DNA from: Humulus lupulus
Taxonomy: Eukaryota; Streptophyta; Magnoliopsida; Rosales; Cannabaceae
Assembly: GCF_963169125.1 (NCBI RefSeq)
Contig: NC_084795.1
Location: forward strand, 189,942,214 to 190,006,213
Direction of reading: 5' to 3'
Length of the DNA: 64,000 nucleotides
In this document: piece after piece, positions 49,175 to 61,600 of the stretch
How the letters are laid out: the number at the start of each line of letters is the position of its first letter
Position numbering within the stretch: position 1 is the first letter of the stretch
Position numbers and translations under genes: made by a program
The notes under the pieces: generated by a model
Told to the model about the DNA's origin: nothing
Seen by the model: only the letters and a program-made list of their open reading frames with translations
The model's database searches: none

Positions 49175-49181
49175 CGTTACA
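49175..49181. repeat. Right terminal inverted repeat of the element
   Basis: CGTTACA, the reverse complement of the first seven bases of the insert. It is followed directly by the second TTTAT. Confidence 0.9.
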
Positions 49182-49186
49182 TTTAT
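49182..49186. repeat. Right target-site duplication (TTTAT)
   Basis: Second copy of the 5-bp target sequence. The satellite continues in phase directly after it with GACCTGG, so the insertion caused no loss of satellite sequence. Confidence 0.95.
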
Positions 49187-52100
49187 GACCTGGTTATTTC
49201 CAGGAACTTAATTTGAAAACTTAGTTCGTGTTAACTTTTATCAATATCTCGTGCTCTTTAAGAAAAACAACGATCATTCGATTTAAGTTAACTTCTAAGT
49301 TTTATGACCTGGTTATTTCTAGGAACTTAATTTGAAAACTTAGTTCGTGTTAAATTTTATCAATATCTCGTGCTCTTTAAGAAAAACGACGATCAATCGA
49401 TTTAAGTTCACTTCTATGTTTTATGACCTGGTTATTTCCAGGAATTTAATCTGAAAACTTAGTTCGTGTTAACTTTTATCAATATCTCGTGCTCTTTAAG
49501 AAAAACAACGATCAATCGATTTAAGTTAACTTCTAAGTTTTATGACCTGGTTATTTCCAGGAACTTAATTTGAAAACTCAGTTCGTGTCAACTATTATCA
49601 ATATCTCGTGCTCTTTTAGAAAAACAACGATCAATCGATTTAAGTTAACTTCTAAGTTTTATGACCTGGTTATTTCCAGGGACTTAATCTGAAAACTTAG
49701 TTCGTGTTAACTTTTATCAATATCTCGTGCTCTTTAAGAAAAACAACGATCAATCCATTTAAGTTAACTTCTAAGTTTTATGACCTGGTTATTTCCAGGA
49801 ACTTAATTTGAAAAATTAGTTCGTGTTAATTATTATACTTATCTCATGCTCTTTAAAAAAACAACGATCAATCGATTGAAGTTAACTTCTAAGTTTTATG
49901 ACCTGGTTATTTCCAGGAATTTAATTTGAAAACTTAGTTCGTGTTAACTTTTATCAATATCTCGTGCTCTTTAAGAAAAACAACGATCAATCGATTTAAG
50001 TTAACTTCTAAGTATTATGACCTGGTTATTTCTAGGAAATTAATTTGAAAACTTACTTCGTGTTAACTTTTATCAATATCTCATGCTCTTTAAGAAAAAC
50101 AACGATCAATCGATTGAAGTTAACTTCTAAGTTTTATGACCTGGTTATTTCCAGGAACTTAATTTGAAAACTTAGTTCGTGTTAACTTTTATCAATATCT
50201 CGTGCTCTTTAAGAAAAACAACGATCAATAGATTTAAGTTAACTTCTAAGTTTTATGACCTGGTTTTTTCCAGGGACTTAATTTGAAAACTTAGTATTTG
50301 TTAACTTTTATCAATATCTCGTGCTCTTTAAGAAAAACAACGATCAATCGATTTAAGTTAACTTCTAAGTTTTATGACCTGGTTATTTCCAGGAACTTAA
50401 TTTGAAAAATTAGTTCGTGTTAATTATTATACTTATCTCGTGCTCTTTAAAAAAACAACGATCAATCGATTGAAGTTAACTTCTAAGTTTTATGACCTGG
50501 TTATTTCCAGGAACTTAATTTGAAAAATTAGTTCGTGTTAACTTTTATCAATATCTCGTGCTCTTTAAGAAAAACAATGATCAATCGATTTAAGTTAACT
50601 TCTATGTTTTATGACCTGGTTATTTCCAGGAACTTAATTTGAAAACTTAGTTCGTGTTAACTATTATCAATATCTCGTGCTCTTTAAGAAAAACAACGAT
50701 CAATCGATTTAAGTTAACTTCTAAGTTTTATGACCTGGTTATTTCCAGGAACTTAATTTGAAAACTTAGTTCGTGTAAACTTTTATCAATATCTCGTGCT
50801 CTTTAAGAAAAACAACGATCAATCGATTTAAGTTAACTTCTAAGTTTTATGACCTGGTTATTTCCAGGAACTTAATTTGAAAACTTAGTTCGTGTTAACT
50901 TTTATCTATATCTCGTGCTCTTTAAGAAAAACTACGATCAATCGATTTAAGTTAACTTCTAAGTTTTATGACCTGGTTATTTCTAGGGACTTAATTTGAA
51001 AACTTAGTTCGTGTTAACTTTTATCAATATCTCGTGCTCTTTAAGAAAAACAACGATCAATCCATTTAAGTTAACTTCTAAGTTTTATGACCTGGTTATT
51101 TCCAGGAACTTAATTTGAAAAATTAGTTCGTGTTAATTATTATACTTATCTCGTGCTCTTTAAAAAGTCAACGATCAATCGATTGAAGTTAACTTCTAAG
51201 TTTTATGACCTGGTTAATTCCAGGCATTTAATTTGAAAACTTAGTTCGTTTTAACTTTTATCAATATCTCGTGCTCTTTAAGAAAAACAACGATCAAACG
51301 ATTTAAGTTAACTTCTAAGTATTATGACCTGGTTATTTCCAGGAACTTAATTTGAAAAATTAGTTCGTGTTAACTTTTATCAATATCTCGTGCTCTTTAA
51401 GAAAAACAACGATCAATACATTTAAGTTAACTTCTAAGTTTTATGACCTGGTTATTTCCAGGAACTTAATTTGAAAAATTAGTTCGTGTTAATTATTATA
51501 CTTATCTCGTGCTCTTTAAAAAGTCAACGATCAATCGATTGAAGTTAACTTCTAAGTTTTATGACCTGGTTATTTCCAGGCATTTAATTTGAAAACTTAG
51601 TTCGTTTTAACTTTTATCAATATCTCGTGCTCTTTAAGAAAAACAACGATCAATCGATTTAAGTTCACTTCTATGTTTTATGACCTGGTTATTTCCAGGA
51701 ACTTAATTTGAAAACTTAGTTCGTGTAAACTTTTATCAATATCTCGTGCTCTTTAAGAAAAACAACGATCAATCGATTTAAGTTAACTTCTATGTTTTAT
51801 GACCTGGTTATTTCCAGGAACTTAATTTGAAAACTTAGTTCGTGTTAACTTTTATCTATATCTCGTGCTCTTTAAGAAAAACAACGATCAATCGATTTAA
51901 GTTAACTTCTAAGTTTTATGACCTGGTTATTTCCAGGAACTTAATTTGAAAACTTAGTTCGTGTTAACTTTTATCAATGTCTCGTGCACTTTAAGAAAAA
52001 CAACGATCAATCGATTTAAGTTAACTTCTAAGTTTTATGACCTGGTTATTTCTTGGAACTTAATTTGAAAACTTAGTTCGTGTTAAATTTTATCAATATC

Positions 52101-52319
52101 TCGTGCTCTTTAAGAAAAACTACAATCAATCGATTTAAGTTCACTTCTATGTTTTATGACCTGGTTATTTCAAGGAACTTAATTTGAAAACTTAGTTCGT
52201 GTTAACTTTTATCAATATCTCGTGCTCTTTAAGAAAAACAACGATCAATCGATTTAAGTTAACTTCTATGTTTTATGACCTGGTTATTTCCAGGGACTTA
52301 ATTTGAAAACTTAGTTCGT

Positions 52320-53750
52320 GTTAACTTTTATCAATATCTCGTGCTCTTTAAGAAAGACAACGATCAATCCATTTAAGTTAACTTCTATGTTTTATGACCT
52401 GGTTATTTCCAGGAACTTAATTTGAAAAATTAGTTCTTGTTAATTATTATACTTATCTCGTGCTCTTTAAAAAATCAACGATCAATCGATTGAAGTTAAC
52501 TTCTAAGTTTTATGACCTGGTTATTTCCAGGAATTTAATTTGAAAACTTAGTTCGTGTTAACTTTTATCAATATCTCGTGCTCTTTAAGAAAAACAACGA
52601 TCAATCGATTTAAGTTAACTTCTAAGTATTATGACCTGGTTATTTCTAGGAACTTAATTTGAAAACTTACTTCGTGTTAACTTTTATCAATATCTCGTGC
52701 TCCTTAAGAAAAACAACGATCAATCGATTTAAGTAAACTTCTAAGTTTTATGACCTGGTTATTTCCAGGAACTTAATTTGAAAACTTAGTTCGTGTTAAC
52801 TTTTATCAATATCTCGTGCTCTTTAAGAAAAACAACGATCAATCGATTTAAGTTAACTTTTAAGTATTATGACCTGGTTATTTCTAGGAACTTAATTTGA
52901 AAACTTACTTCGTGTTAACTTTTATCAATATCTCGTGCTCTTTAAGAAAAACTACAATCAATCGATTTAAGTTCACTTCTATGTTTTATGACCTGGTTAT
53001 TTCAAGGAACTTAATTTGAAAACTTAGTTCGTGTTAACTTTTATCAATATCTCGTGCTCTTTAAGAAAAACAACGATCAATCGATTTAAGTTAACTTCTA
53101 TGTTTTATGACCTGGTTATTTCCAGGGACTTAATTTGAAAACTTAGTTCGTGTTAACTTTTATCAATATCTCGTGCTCTTTAAGAAAGACAACGATCAAT
53201 CCATTTAAGTTAACTTCTATGTTTTATGACCTGGTTATTTCCAGGAACTTAATTTGAAAAATTAGTTCTTGTTAATTATTATACTTATCTCGTGCTCTTT
53301 AAAAAATCAACGATCAATCGATTGAAGTTAACTTCTAAGTTTTATGACCTGGTTATTTCCAGGAATTTAATTTGAAAACTTAGTTCGTGTTAACTTTTAT
53401 CAATATCTCGTGCTCTTTAAGAAAAACAACGATCAATCGATTTAAGTTAACTTCTAAGTATTATGACCTGGTTATTTCTAGGAACTTAATTTGAAAACTT
53501 ACTTCGTGTTAACTTTTATCAATATCTCGTGCTCCTTAAGAAAAACAACGATCAATCGATTTAAGTAAACTTCTAAGTTTTATGACCTGGTTATTTCCAG
53601 GAACTTAATTTGAAAACTTAGTTCGTGTTAACTTTTATCAATATCTCGTGCTCTTTAAGAAAAACAACGATCAATCGATTTAAGTTAACTTTTAAGTATT
53701 ATGACCTGGTTATTTCTAGGAACTTAATTTGAAAACTTACTTCGTGTTAA
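52320..53750 (+). repeat. 7-monomer duplication (832-bp period)
   Basis: AAGTAAACTTCTAAG at 52,731 recurs at 53,563, an offset of 832 bp (7 x 119 - 1, one 118-bp monomer). The companion variants GCTCCTTAAG, AAGAAAGACAACG, TTAGTTCTTGTTAATT and AACTTTTAAGTATT match in order. The two copies look nearly identical. Edges are approximate. Confidence 0.85.
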
Positions 53751-53869
53751 CTTTTATCAATATCTCGTGCTCTTTAAGAAAAACGACGATCAATCGATTT
53801 AAGTTAACTTCTAAGTTTTATGACCTGGTTATTTCCAGGAACTTAATTTGAAAACTTAGTTCGTGTTAA

Positions 53870-55450
53870 CTTTTATCAATATCTCGTGCTCTTTAAGAAA
53901 AACAACGATCAATCGATTTAAATTAACTTCTATGTTTTATGACCTGGTTATTTCCAGGAACTTAATTTGAAAACTTAGTTCGTGTTAACTATTATCAATA
54001 TCTCGTGCTCTTTAAGAAAAACAACGATCAATCGATTTAAGTTAACTTCTAAGTTTTATGACCTGGTTATTTCCAGGAACTTAATTTGAAAACTTAGTTC
54101 GTGTAAACTTTTATCAATATCTCGTGCTCTTTAAGAAAAACAACGATCAATCGATTTAAGTTCACTTCTATGTTTTATGACCTGGTTATTTCCAGGAACT
54201 TAATTTGAAAACTTAGTTCGTGTAAACTTTTATCAATATCTCGTGCTCTTTAAGAAAAACAACGATCAATCGATTTAAGTTAACTTCTAAGTTTTATGAC
54301 CTGGTTATTTCCAGGAACTTAATTTGAAAACTTAGTTCGTGTTAACTTTTATCTATATCTCGTGCTCTTTAAGAAAAACAACGATCAATCGATTTAAGTT
54401 AACTTCTAAGTTTTATTACCTGGTTATTTCTAGGGACTTAATTTGAAAACTTAGTTCGTGTTAACTTTTATCAATATCTCGTGCTCTTTAAGAAAAACAA
54501 CGATCAATCGATTTAAATTAACTTCTATGTTTTATGACCTGGTTATTTCCAGGAACTTAATTTGAAAACTTAGTTTGTGTTAACTATTATCAATTTCTCG
54601 TGCTCTTTAAGAAAAACAACGATCAATCGATTTAAGTTAACTTCTAAGTTTTATGACCTGGTTATTTCCAGGAACTTAATTTGAAAACTTAGTTCGTGTT
54701 AACTTTTATCAATATCTCGTGCTCTTTAAGAAAAACAACGATCAATCGATTTAAATTAACTTCTATGTTTTATGACCTGGTTATTTCCAGGAACTTAATT
54801 TGAAAACTTAGTTCGTGTTAACTATTATCAATATCTCGTGCTCTTTAAGAAAAACAACGATCAATCGATTTAAGTTAACTTCTAAGTTTTATGACCTGGT
54901 TATTTCCAGGAACTTAATTTGAAAACTTAGTTCGTGTAAACTTTTATCAATATCTCGTGCTCTTTAAGAAAAACAACGATCAATCGATTTAAGTTCACTT
55001 CTATGTTTTATGACCTGGTTACTTCCAGGAACTTAATTTGAAAACTTAGTTCGTGTAAACTTTTATCAATATCTCGTGCTCTTTAAGAAAAACAACGATC
55101 AATCGATTTAAGTTAACTTCTAAGTTTTATGACCTGGTTATTTACAGGAACTTAATTTGAAAACTTAGTTCGTGTTAACTTTTATCTATATCTCGTGCTC
55201 TTTAAGAAAAACAACGATCAATCGATTTAAGTTAACTTCTAAGTTTTATTACCTGGTTATTTCTAGGGACTTAATTTGAAAACTTAGTTCGTGTTAACTT
55301 TTATCAATATCTCGTGCTCTTTAAGAAAAACAACGATCAATCGATTTAAATTAACTTCTATGTTTTATGACCTGGTTATTTCCAGGAACTTAATTTGAAA
55401 ACTTAGTTTGTGTTAACTATTATCAATATCTCGTGCTCTTTAAGAAAAAC
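53870..55450 (+). repeat. 7-monomer duplication (833-bp period)
   Basis: TTTTATTACCTGG at 54,411 recurs at 55,244, an offset of 833 bp (7 x 119). AAATTAACTTCTATG, GTGTAAAC, GTTCACTTC, TTATCTATATC and CTTAGTTTGTG recur in the same order. It sits directly after the 832-bp duplication, so this stretch has been rebuilt by short unequal exchanges. Edges are approximate. Confidence 0.82.
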
Positions 55451-55629
55451 AACGATCAATCGATTTAAGTTAACTTCTAAGTTTTATGACCTGGTTATTT
55501 CCAGGAACTTAATTTGAAAACTTAGTTCGTGTAAACTTTTATCAATATCTCGTGCTCTTTAAGAAAAACAACGATCAATCGATTTAAGTTAACTTCTAAG
55601 TTTTATGACCTGGTTATTTCCAGGAACTT

Positions 55630-58600
55630 AATTTGAAAACTTAGTTTGTGTTAACTTTTATCTATGTCTCGTGCTCTTTAAGAAAAACAACGATCAATCG
55701 ATTTAAGTTAACTTCTAAGATTTATGACCTGGTTATTTCTAGGGACTTAATTTGAAAACTTAGTTCGTGTTAACTTTTATCAATATCTCGTGCTCTTTAA
55801 GAAAAACAACGATCAATCCATTTAAGTTAACTTCTATGTTTTATGACCTGGTTATTTCCAGGAACTTAATTTGAAAACTTAGTTCGTGTAAACTTTTATC
55901 AATATCTCGTGCTCTTTAAGAAAAACAACGATCAATCGATTTAAGTTAACTTCTAAGTTTTATGACCTGGTTATTTCCAGGAACTTAATTTGAAAACTTA
56001 GTTTGTGTTAACTTTTATCTATGTCTCGTTCTCTTTAAGAAAAACAACGATCAATCGATTTAAGTTAACTTCTAAGATTTATGACCTGGTTATTTCTAGG
56101 GACTTAATTTGAAAACTTAGTTCGTGTTAACTTTTATCAATATCTCGTGCTCTTTAAGAAAAACAACGATCAATCCATTTAAGTTAACTTCTAAGTTTTA
56201 TGACCTGGTTATTTCCAGGAACTTAATTTGAAAAATTAGTTCGTGTTAATTATTATACTTATCTCGTGCTCTTTAAAAAGTCAACGATCAATCGATTGAA
56301 GTTAACTTCTAAGTTTTATGACCTGGTTATTTCCAGGCATTTAATTTGAAAACTTAGTTCGTTTTAACTTTTATCAATATCTCGTGCTCTTTAAGAAAAA
56401 CAACGATCAAACGATTTAAGTTAACTTCTAAGTATTATGACCTGGTTATTTCTAGGAACTTAATTTGAAAACTTACTTCGTGTTAACTTTTATCAATATC
56501 TCGTGCTCTTTAAGAAAAACAACGATCAATCGATTTAAGTTAACTTCTAAGTTTTATGACCTGGTTATTTCCAGGAACTTAATTTGAAAAATTAGTTCGT
56601 GTTAATTATTATACTTATTTCGTGCTCTTTAAAAAAACAACGATCAATCGATTGAAGTTAACTTCTAAGTTTTATGACCAGGTTATTTCCAGGAATTTAA
56701 TTTGAAAACTTAGTTCGTGTTAACTTTTATCAATATCTCGTGCTCTTTTAGAAAAACAACGATCAATCGATTTAAGTTAACTTCTAAGTATTATGACCTG
56801 GTTATTTCTAGGAAATTAATTTGAAAACTTACTTCGTGTTAACTTTTATCAATATCTCGTGCTCTTTAAGAAAAACAACGATCAATCGATTGAAGTTAAC
56901 TTCTAAGTTTTATGACCTGGTTATTTCCAGGAACTTAATTTGAAAACTTAGTTCGTGTTAACTTTTATCAATATCTCGTGCTCTTTAAGAAAAACAACGA
57001 TCAATCGATTTAAGTTAACTTCTAAGTTTTATGACCTGGTTATTTCCAGGAACTTAATTTGAAAACTTAGTTCGTGTTAACTTTTATCTATATCTCGTGC
57101 TCTTTAAGAAAAACAACGATCAATCGATTTAAGTTAACTTCTAAGTTTTATGACCTGGTTATTTCCAGGAACTTAATTTGAAAACTTAGTTCGTGTTAAC
57201 TTTTATCAATGTCTCGTGCACTTTAAGAAAAACAACGATCAATCGATTTAAGTTAACTTCTAAGTTTTATGACCTGGTTATTTCTTGGAACTTAATTTGA
57301 AAACTTAGTTCGTGTTAAATTTTATCAATATCTCGTGCTCTTTAAGAAAAACTACAATCTATCGATTTAAGTTCACTTCTATGTTTTATGACCTGGTTAT
57401 TTCAAGGAACTTAATTTGAAAACTTAGTTCGTGTTAACTTTTATCAATATCTCGTGCTCTTTAAGAAAAACAACGATCAATCGATTTAAGTTAACTTCTA
57501 AGTTTTATGACCTGGTTATTTCCAGGGACTTAATTTGAAAACTTAGTTCGTGTTAACTTTTATCAATATCTCGTGCTCTTTAAGAAAGACAACGATCAAT
57601 CCATTTAAGTTAACTTCTAAGTTTTATGACCTGGTTATTTCCAGGAACTTAATTTGAAAAATTAGTTCTTGTTAATTATTATAGTTATCTCGTGCTCTTT
57701 AAAAAATCAACGATCAATCGATTGAAGTTAACTTCTAAGTTTTATGACCTGGTTATTTCCAGGAATTTAATTTGAAAACTTAGTTCGTGTTAACTTTTAT
57801 CAATATCTCGTGCTCTTTAAGAAAAACAACGATCAATCGATTTTAGTTCACTTCTATGTTTTATGACCTGGTTATTTCCAGGAACTTAATTTGAAAACTT
57901 AGTTCGTGTAAACTTTTATCAATATCTCGTGCTCTTTAAGAAAAACAACGATCAATCGATTTAAGTTAACTTCTAAGTTTTATGACCTGGTTATTTCCAG
58001 GAACTTAATTTGAAAACTTAGTTTGTGTTAACTATTATCTATGTCTCGTGCTCTTTAAGAAAAACAACGATCAATCGATTTAAGTTAACTTCTAAGATTT
58101 ATGACCTGGTTATTTCTAGGGACTTAATTTGAAAACTTAGTTCGTGTTAACTTTTATCAATATCTCGTGCTCTTTAAGAAAAACAACGATCAATCCATTT
58201 AAGTTAACTTCTAAGTTTTATGACCTGGTTATTTCTAGGGACTTAATTTGAAAACTTAGTTCGTGTTAACTTTTATCAATATCTCGTGCTCTTTAAGAAA
58301 AACAACGATCAATCCATTTAAGTTAACTTCTATGTTTTATGACCTGGTTATTTCCAGGAACTTAATTTGAAAACTTAGTTCGTGTAAACTTTTATCAATA
58401 TCTCGTGCTCTTTAAGAAAAACAACGATCAATCGATTTAAGTTAACTTCTAAGTTTTATGACCTGGTTATTTCCAGGAACTTAATTTGAAAACTTAGTTT
58501 GTGTTAACTTTTATCTATGTCTCGTTCTCTTTAAGAAAAACAACGATCAATCGATTTAAGTTAACTTCTAAGATTTATGACCTGGTTATTTCTAGGGACT

Positions 58601-61600
58601 TAATTTGAAAACTTAGTTCGTGTTAACTTTTATCAATATCTCGTGCTCTTTAAGAAAAACAACGATCAATCCATTTAAGTTAACTTCTAAGTTTTATGAC
58701 CTGGTTATTTCCAGGAACTTAATTTGAAAAATTAGTTCGTGTTAATTATTATACTTATCTCGTGCTCTTTAAAAAGTCAACGATCAATCGATTGAAGTTA
58801 ACTTCTAAGTTTTATGACCTGGTTATTTCCAGGCATTTAATTTGAAAACTTAGTTCGTTTTAACTTTTATCAATATCTCGTGCTCTTTAAGAAAAACAAC
58901 GATCAAACGATTTAAGTTAACTTCTAAGTATTATGACCTGGTTATTTCTAGGAACTTAATTTGAAAACTTACTTCGTGTTAACTTTTATCAATATCTCGT
59001 GCTCTTTAAGAAAAACAACGATCAATCGATTTAAGTTAACTTCTAAGTTTTATGACCTGGTTATTTCCAGGAACTTAATTTGAAAAATTAGTTCGTGTTA
59101 ATTATTATACTTATTTCGTGCTCTTTAAAAAAACAACGATCAATCGATTGAAGTTAACTTCTAAGTTTTATGACCAGGTTATTTCCAGGAATTTAATTTG
59201 AAAACTTAGTTCGTGTTAACTTTTATCAATATCTCGTGCTCTTTTAGAAAAACAACGATCAATCGATTTAAGTTAACTTCTAAGTATTATGACCTGGTTA
59301 TTTCTAGGAAATTAATTTGAAAACTTACTTCGTGTTAACTTTTATCAATATCTCGTGCTCTTTAAGAAAAACAACGATCAATCGATTGAAGTTAACTTCT
59401 AAGTTTTATGACCTGGTTATTTCCAGGAACTTAATTTGAAAACTTAGTTCGTGTTAACTTTTATCAATATCTCGTGCTCTTTAAGAAAAACAACGATCAA
59501 TCGATTTAAGTTAACTTCTAAGTTTTATGACCTGGTTATTTCCAGGAACTTAATTTGAAAACTTAGTTCGTGTTAACTTTTATCTATATCTCGTGCTCTT
59601 TAAGAAAAACAACGATCAATCGATTTAAGTTAACTTCTAAGTTTTATGACCTGGTTATTTCCAGGAACTTAATTTGAAAACTTAGTTCGTGTTAACTTTT
59701 ATCAATGTCTCGTGCACTTTAAGAAAAACAACGATCAATCGATTTAAGTTAACTTCTAAGTTTTATGACCTGGTTATTTCTTGGAACTTAATTTGAAAAC
59801 TTAGTTCGTGTTAAATTTTATCAATATCTCGTGCTCTTTAAGAAAAACTACAATCTATCGATTTAAGTTCACTTCTATGTTTTATGACCTGGTTATTTCA
59901 AGGAACTTAATTTGAAAACTTAGTTCGTGTTAACTTTTATCAATATCTCGTGCTCTTTAAGAAAAACAACGATCAATCGATTTAAGTTAACTTCTAAGTT
60001 TTATGACCTGGTTATTTCCAGGGACTTAATTTGAAAACTTAGTTCGTGTTAACTTTTATCAATATCTCGTGCTCTTTAAGAAAGACAACGATCAATCCAT
60101 TTAAGTTAACTTCTAAGTTTTATGACCTGGTTATTTCCAGGAACTTAATTTGAAAAATTAGTTCTTGTTAATTATTATAGGTATCTCGTGCTCTTTAAAA
60201 AATCAACGATCAATCGATTGAAGTTAACTTCTAAGTTTTATGACCTGGTTATTTCCAGGAATTTAATTTGAAAACTTAGTTCGTGTTAACTTTTATCAAT
60301 ATCTCGTGCTCTTTAAGAAAAACAACGATCAATCGATTTTAGTTCACTTCTATGTTTTATGACCTGGTTATTTCCAGGAACTTAATTTGAAAACTTAGTT
60401 CGTGTAAACTTTTATCAATATCTCGTGCTCTTTAAGAAAAACAACGATCAATCGATTTAAGTTAACTTCTAAGTTTTATGACCTGGTTATTTCCAGGAAC
60501 TTAATTTGAAAACTTAGTTTGTGTTAACTATTATCTATGTCTCGTGCTCTTTAAGAAAAACAACGATCAATCGATTTAAGTTAACTTCTAAGATTTATGA
60601 CCTGGTTATTTCTAGGGACTTAATTTGAAAACTTAGTTCGTGTTAACTTTTATCAATATCTCGTGCTCTTTAAGAAAAACAACGATCAATCCATTTAAGT
60701 TAACTTCTAAGTTTTATGACCTGGTTATTTCCAGGAACTTAATTTGAAAAATTAGTTCGTGTTAATTATTATACTTATCTCGTGCTCTTTAAAAAGTCAA
60801 CGATCAATCGATTGAAGTTAACTTCTAAGTTTTATGACCTGGTTATTTCCAGGCATTTAATTTGAAAACTTAGTTCGTTTTAACTTTTATCAATATCTCG
60901 TGCTCTTTAAGAAAAACAACGATCAAACGATTTAAGTTAACTTCTAAGTATTATGACCTGGTTATTTCTAGGAACTTAATTTGAAAACTTACTTCGTGTT
61001 AACTTTTATCAATATCTCGTGCTCTTTAAGAAAAACAACGATCAATCGATTTAAGTTAACTTCTAAGTTTTATGACCTGGTTATTTCCAGGAACTTAATT
61101 TGAAAAATTAGTTCGTGTTAATTATTATACTTATTTCGTGCTCTTTAAAAAAACAACGATCAATCGATTGAAGTTAACTTCTAAGTTTTATGACCAGGTT
61201 ATTTCCAGGAATTTAATTTGAAAACTTAGTTCGTGTTAACTTTTATCAATATCTCGTGCTCTTTAAGAAAAACAACGATCAATCGATTTAAGTTAACTTC
61301 TAAGTATTATGACCTGGTTATTTCTAGGAAATTAATTTGAAAACTTACTTCGTGTTAACTTTTATCAATATCTCGTGCTCTTTAAGAAAAACAACGATCA
61401 ATCGATTGAAGTTAACTTCTAAGTTTTATGACCTGGTTATTTCCAGGAACTTAATTTGAAAACTTAGTTCGTGTTAACTTTTATCAATATCTCGTGCTCT
61501 TTAAGAAAAACAACGATCAATCGATTTAAGTTAACTTCTAAGTTTTATGACCTGGTTATTTCCAGGAACTTAATTTGAAAACTTAGTTCGTGTTAACTTT

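Larger units (their letters stand above)
46951..49181 (+). mobile_element. Probable solo LTR of an LTR retrotransposon, 2,231 bp
   Basis: The insert starts TGTAACGACCC and ends GGGCGTTACA. It has TG...CA termini, a perfect 7-bp terminal inverted repeat (TGTAACG/CGTTACA) and a 5-bp target duplication, TTTAT. Those three features define an LTR-type element. I find no direct terminal repeat inside, no primer-binding site, no polypurine tract and no gag or pol motif. A single LTR left by recombination between the two LTRs of a full element is the simplest reading. A length of 2.2 kb is within the range of long-LTR Ty3/gypsy lineages of plants, but the lineage cannot be assigned from this. Base composition is clearly richer in G+C than the satellite, with CpG-rich islands at about 48,020-48,115 and 48,490-48,565. 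Open frames inside are short and show no known domain. Orientation is taken as + on weak grounds (an AT-rich segment near 48,930-49,080 towards the right end); it could be reversed. A non-autonomous element with lost internal region is the alternative. Confidence 0.85.

Noticed and set aside
46951..49181. DNA transposon (CACTA, hAT, Mutator or PIF type)
   Set aside because: The 5-bp target duplication, the TG...CA ends and a terminal inverted repeat of only 7 bp do not fit the 2-3, 8 or 9-11-bp duplications and the termini of those families.
46951..49181. Complete short retrotransposon with two LTRs (TRIM-like)
   Set aside because: I found no direct repeat of the left end within the right half. 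The internal TATAACACCC near 48,363 is too short and differs from TGTAACGACC.
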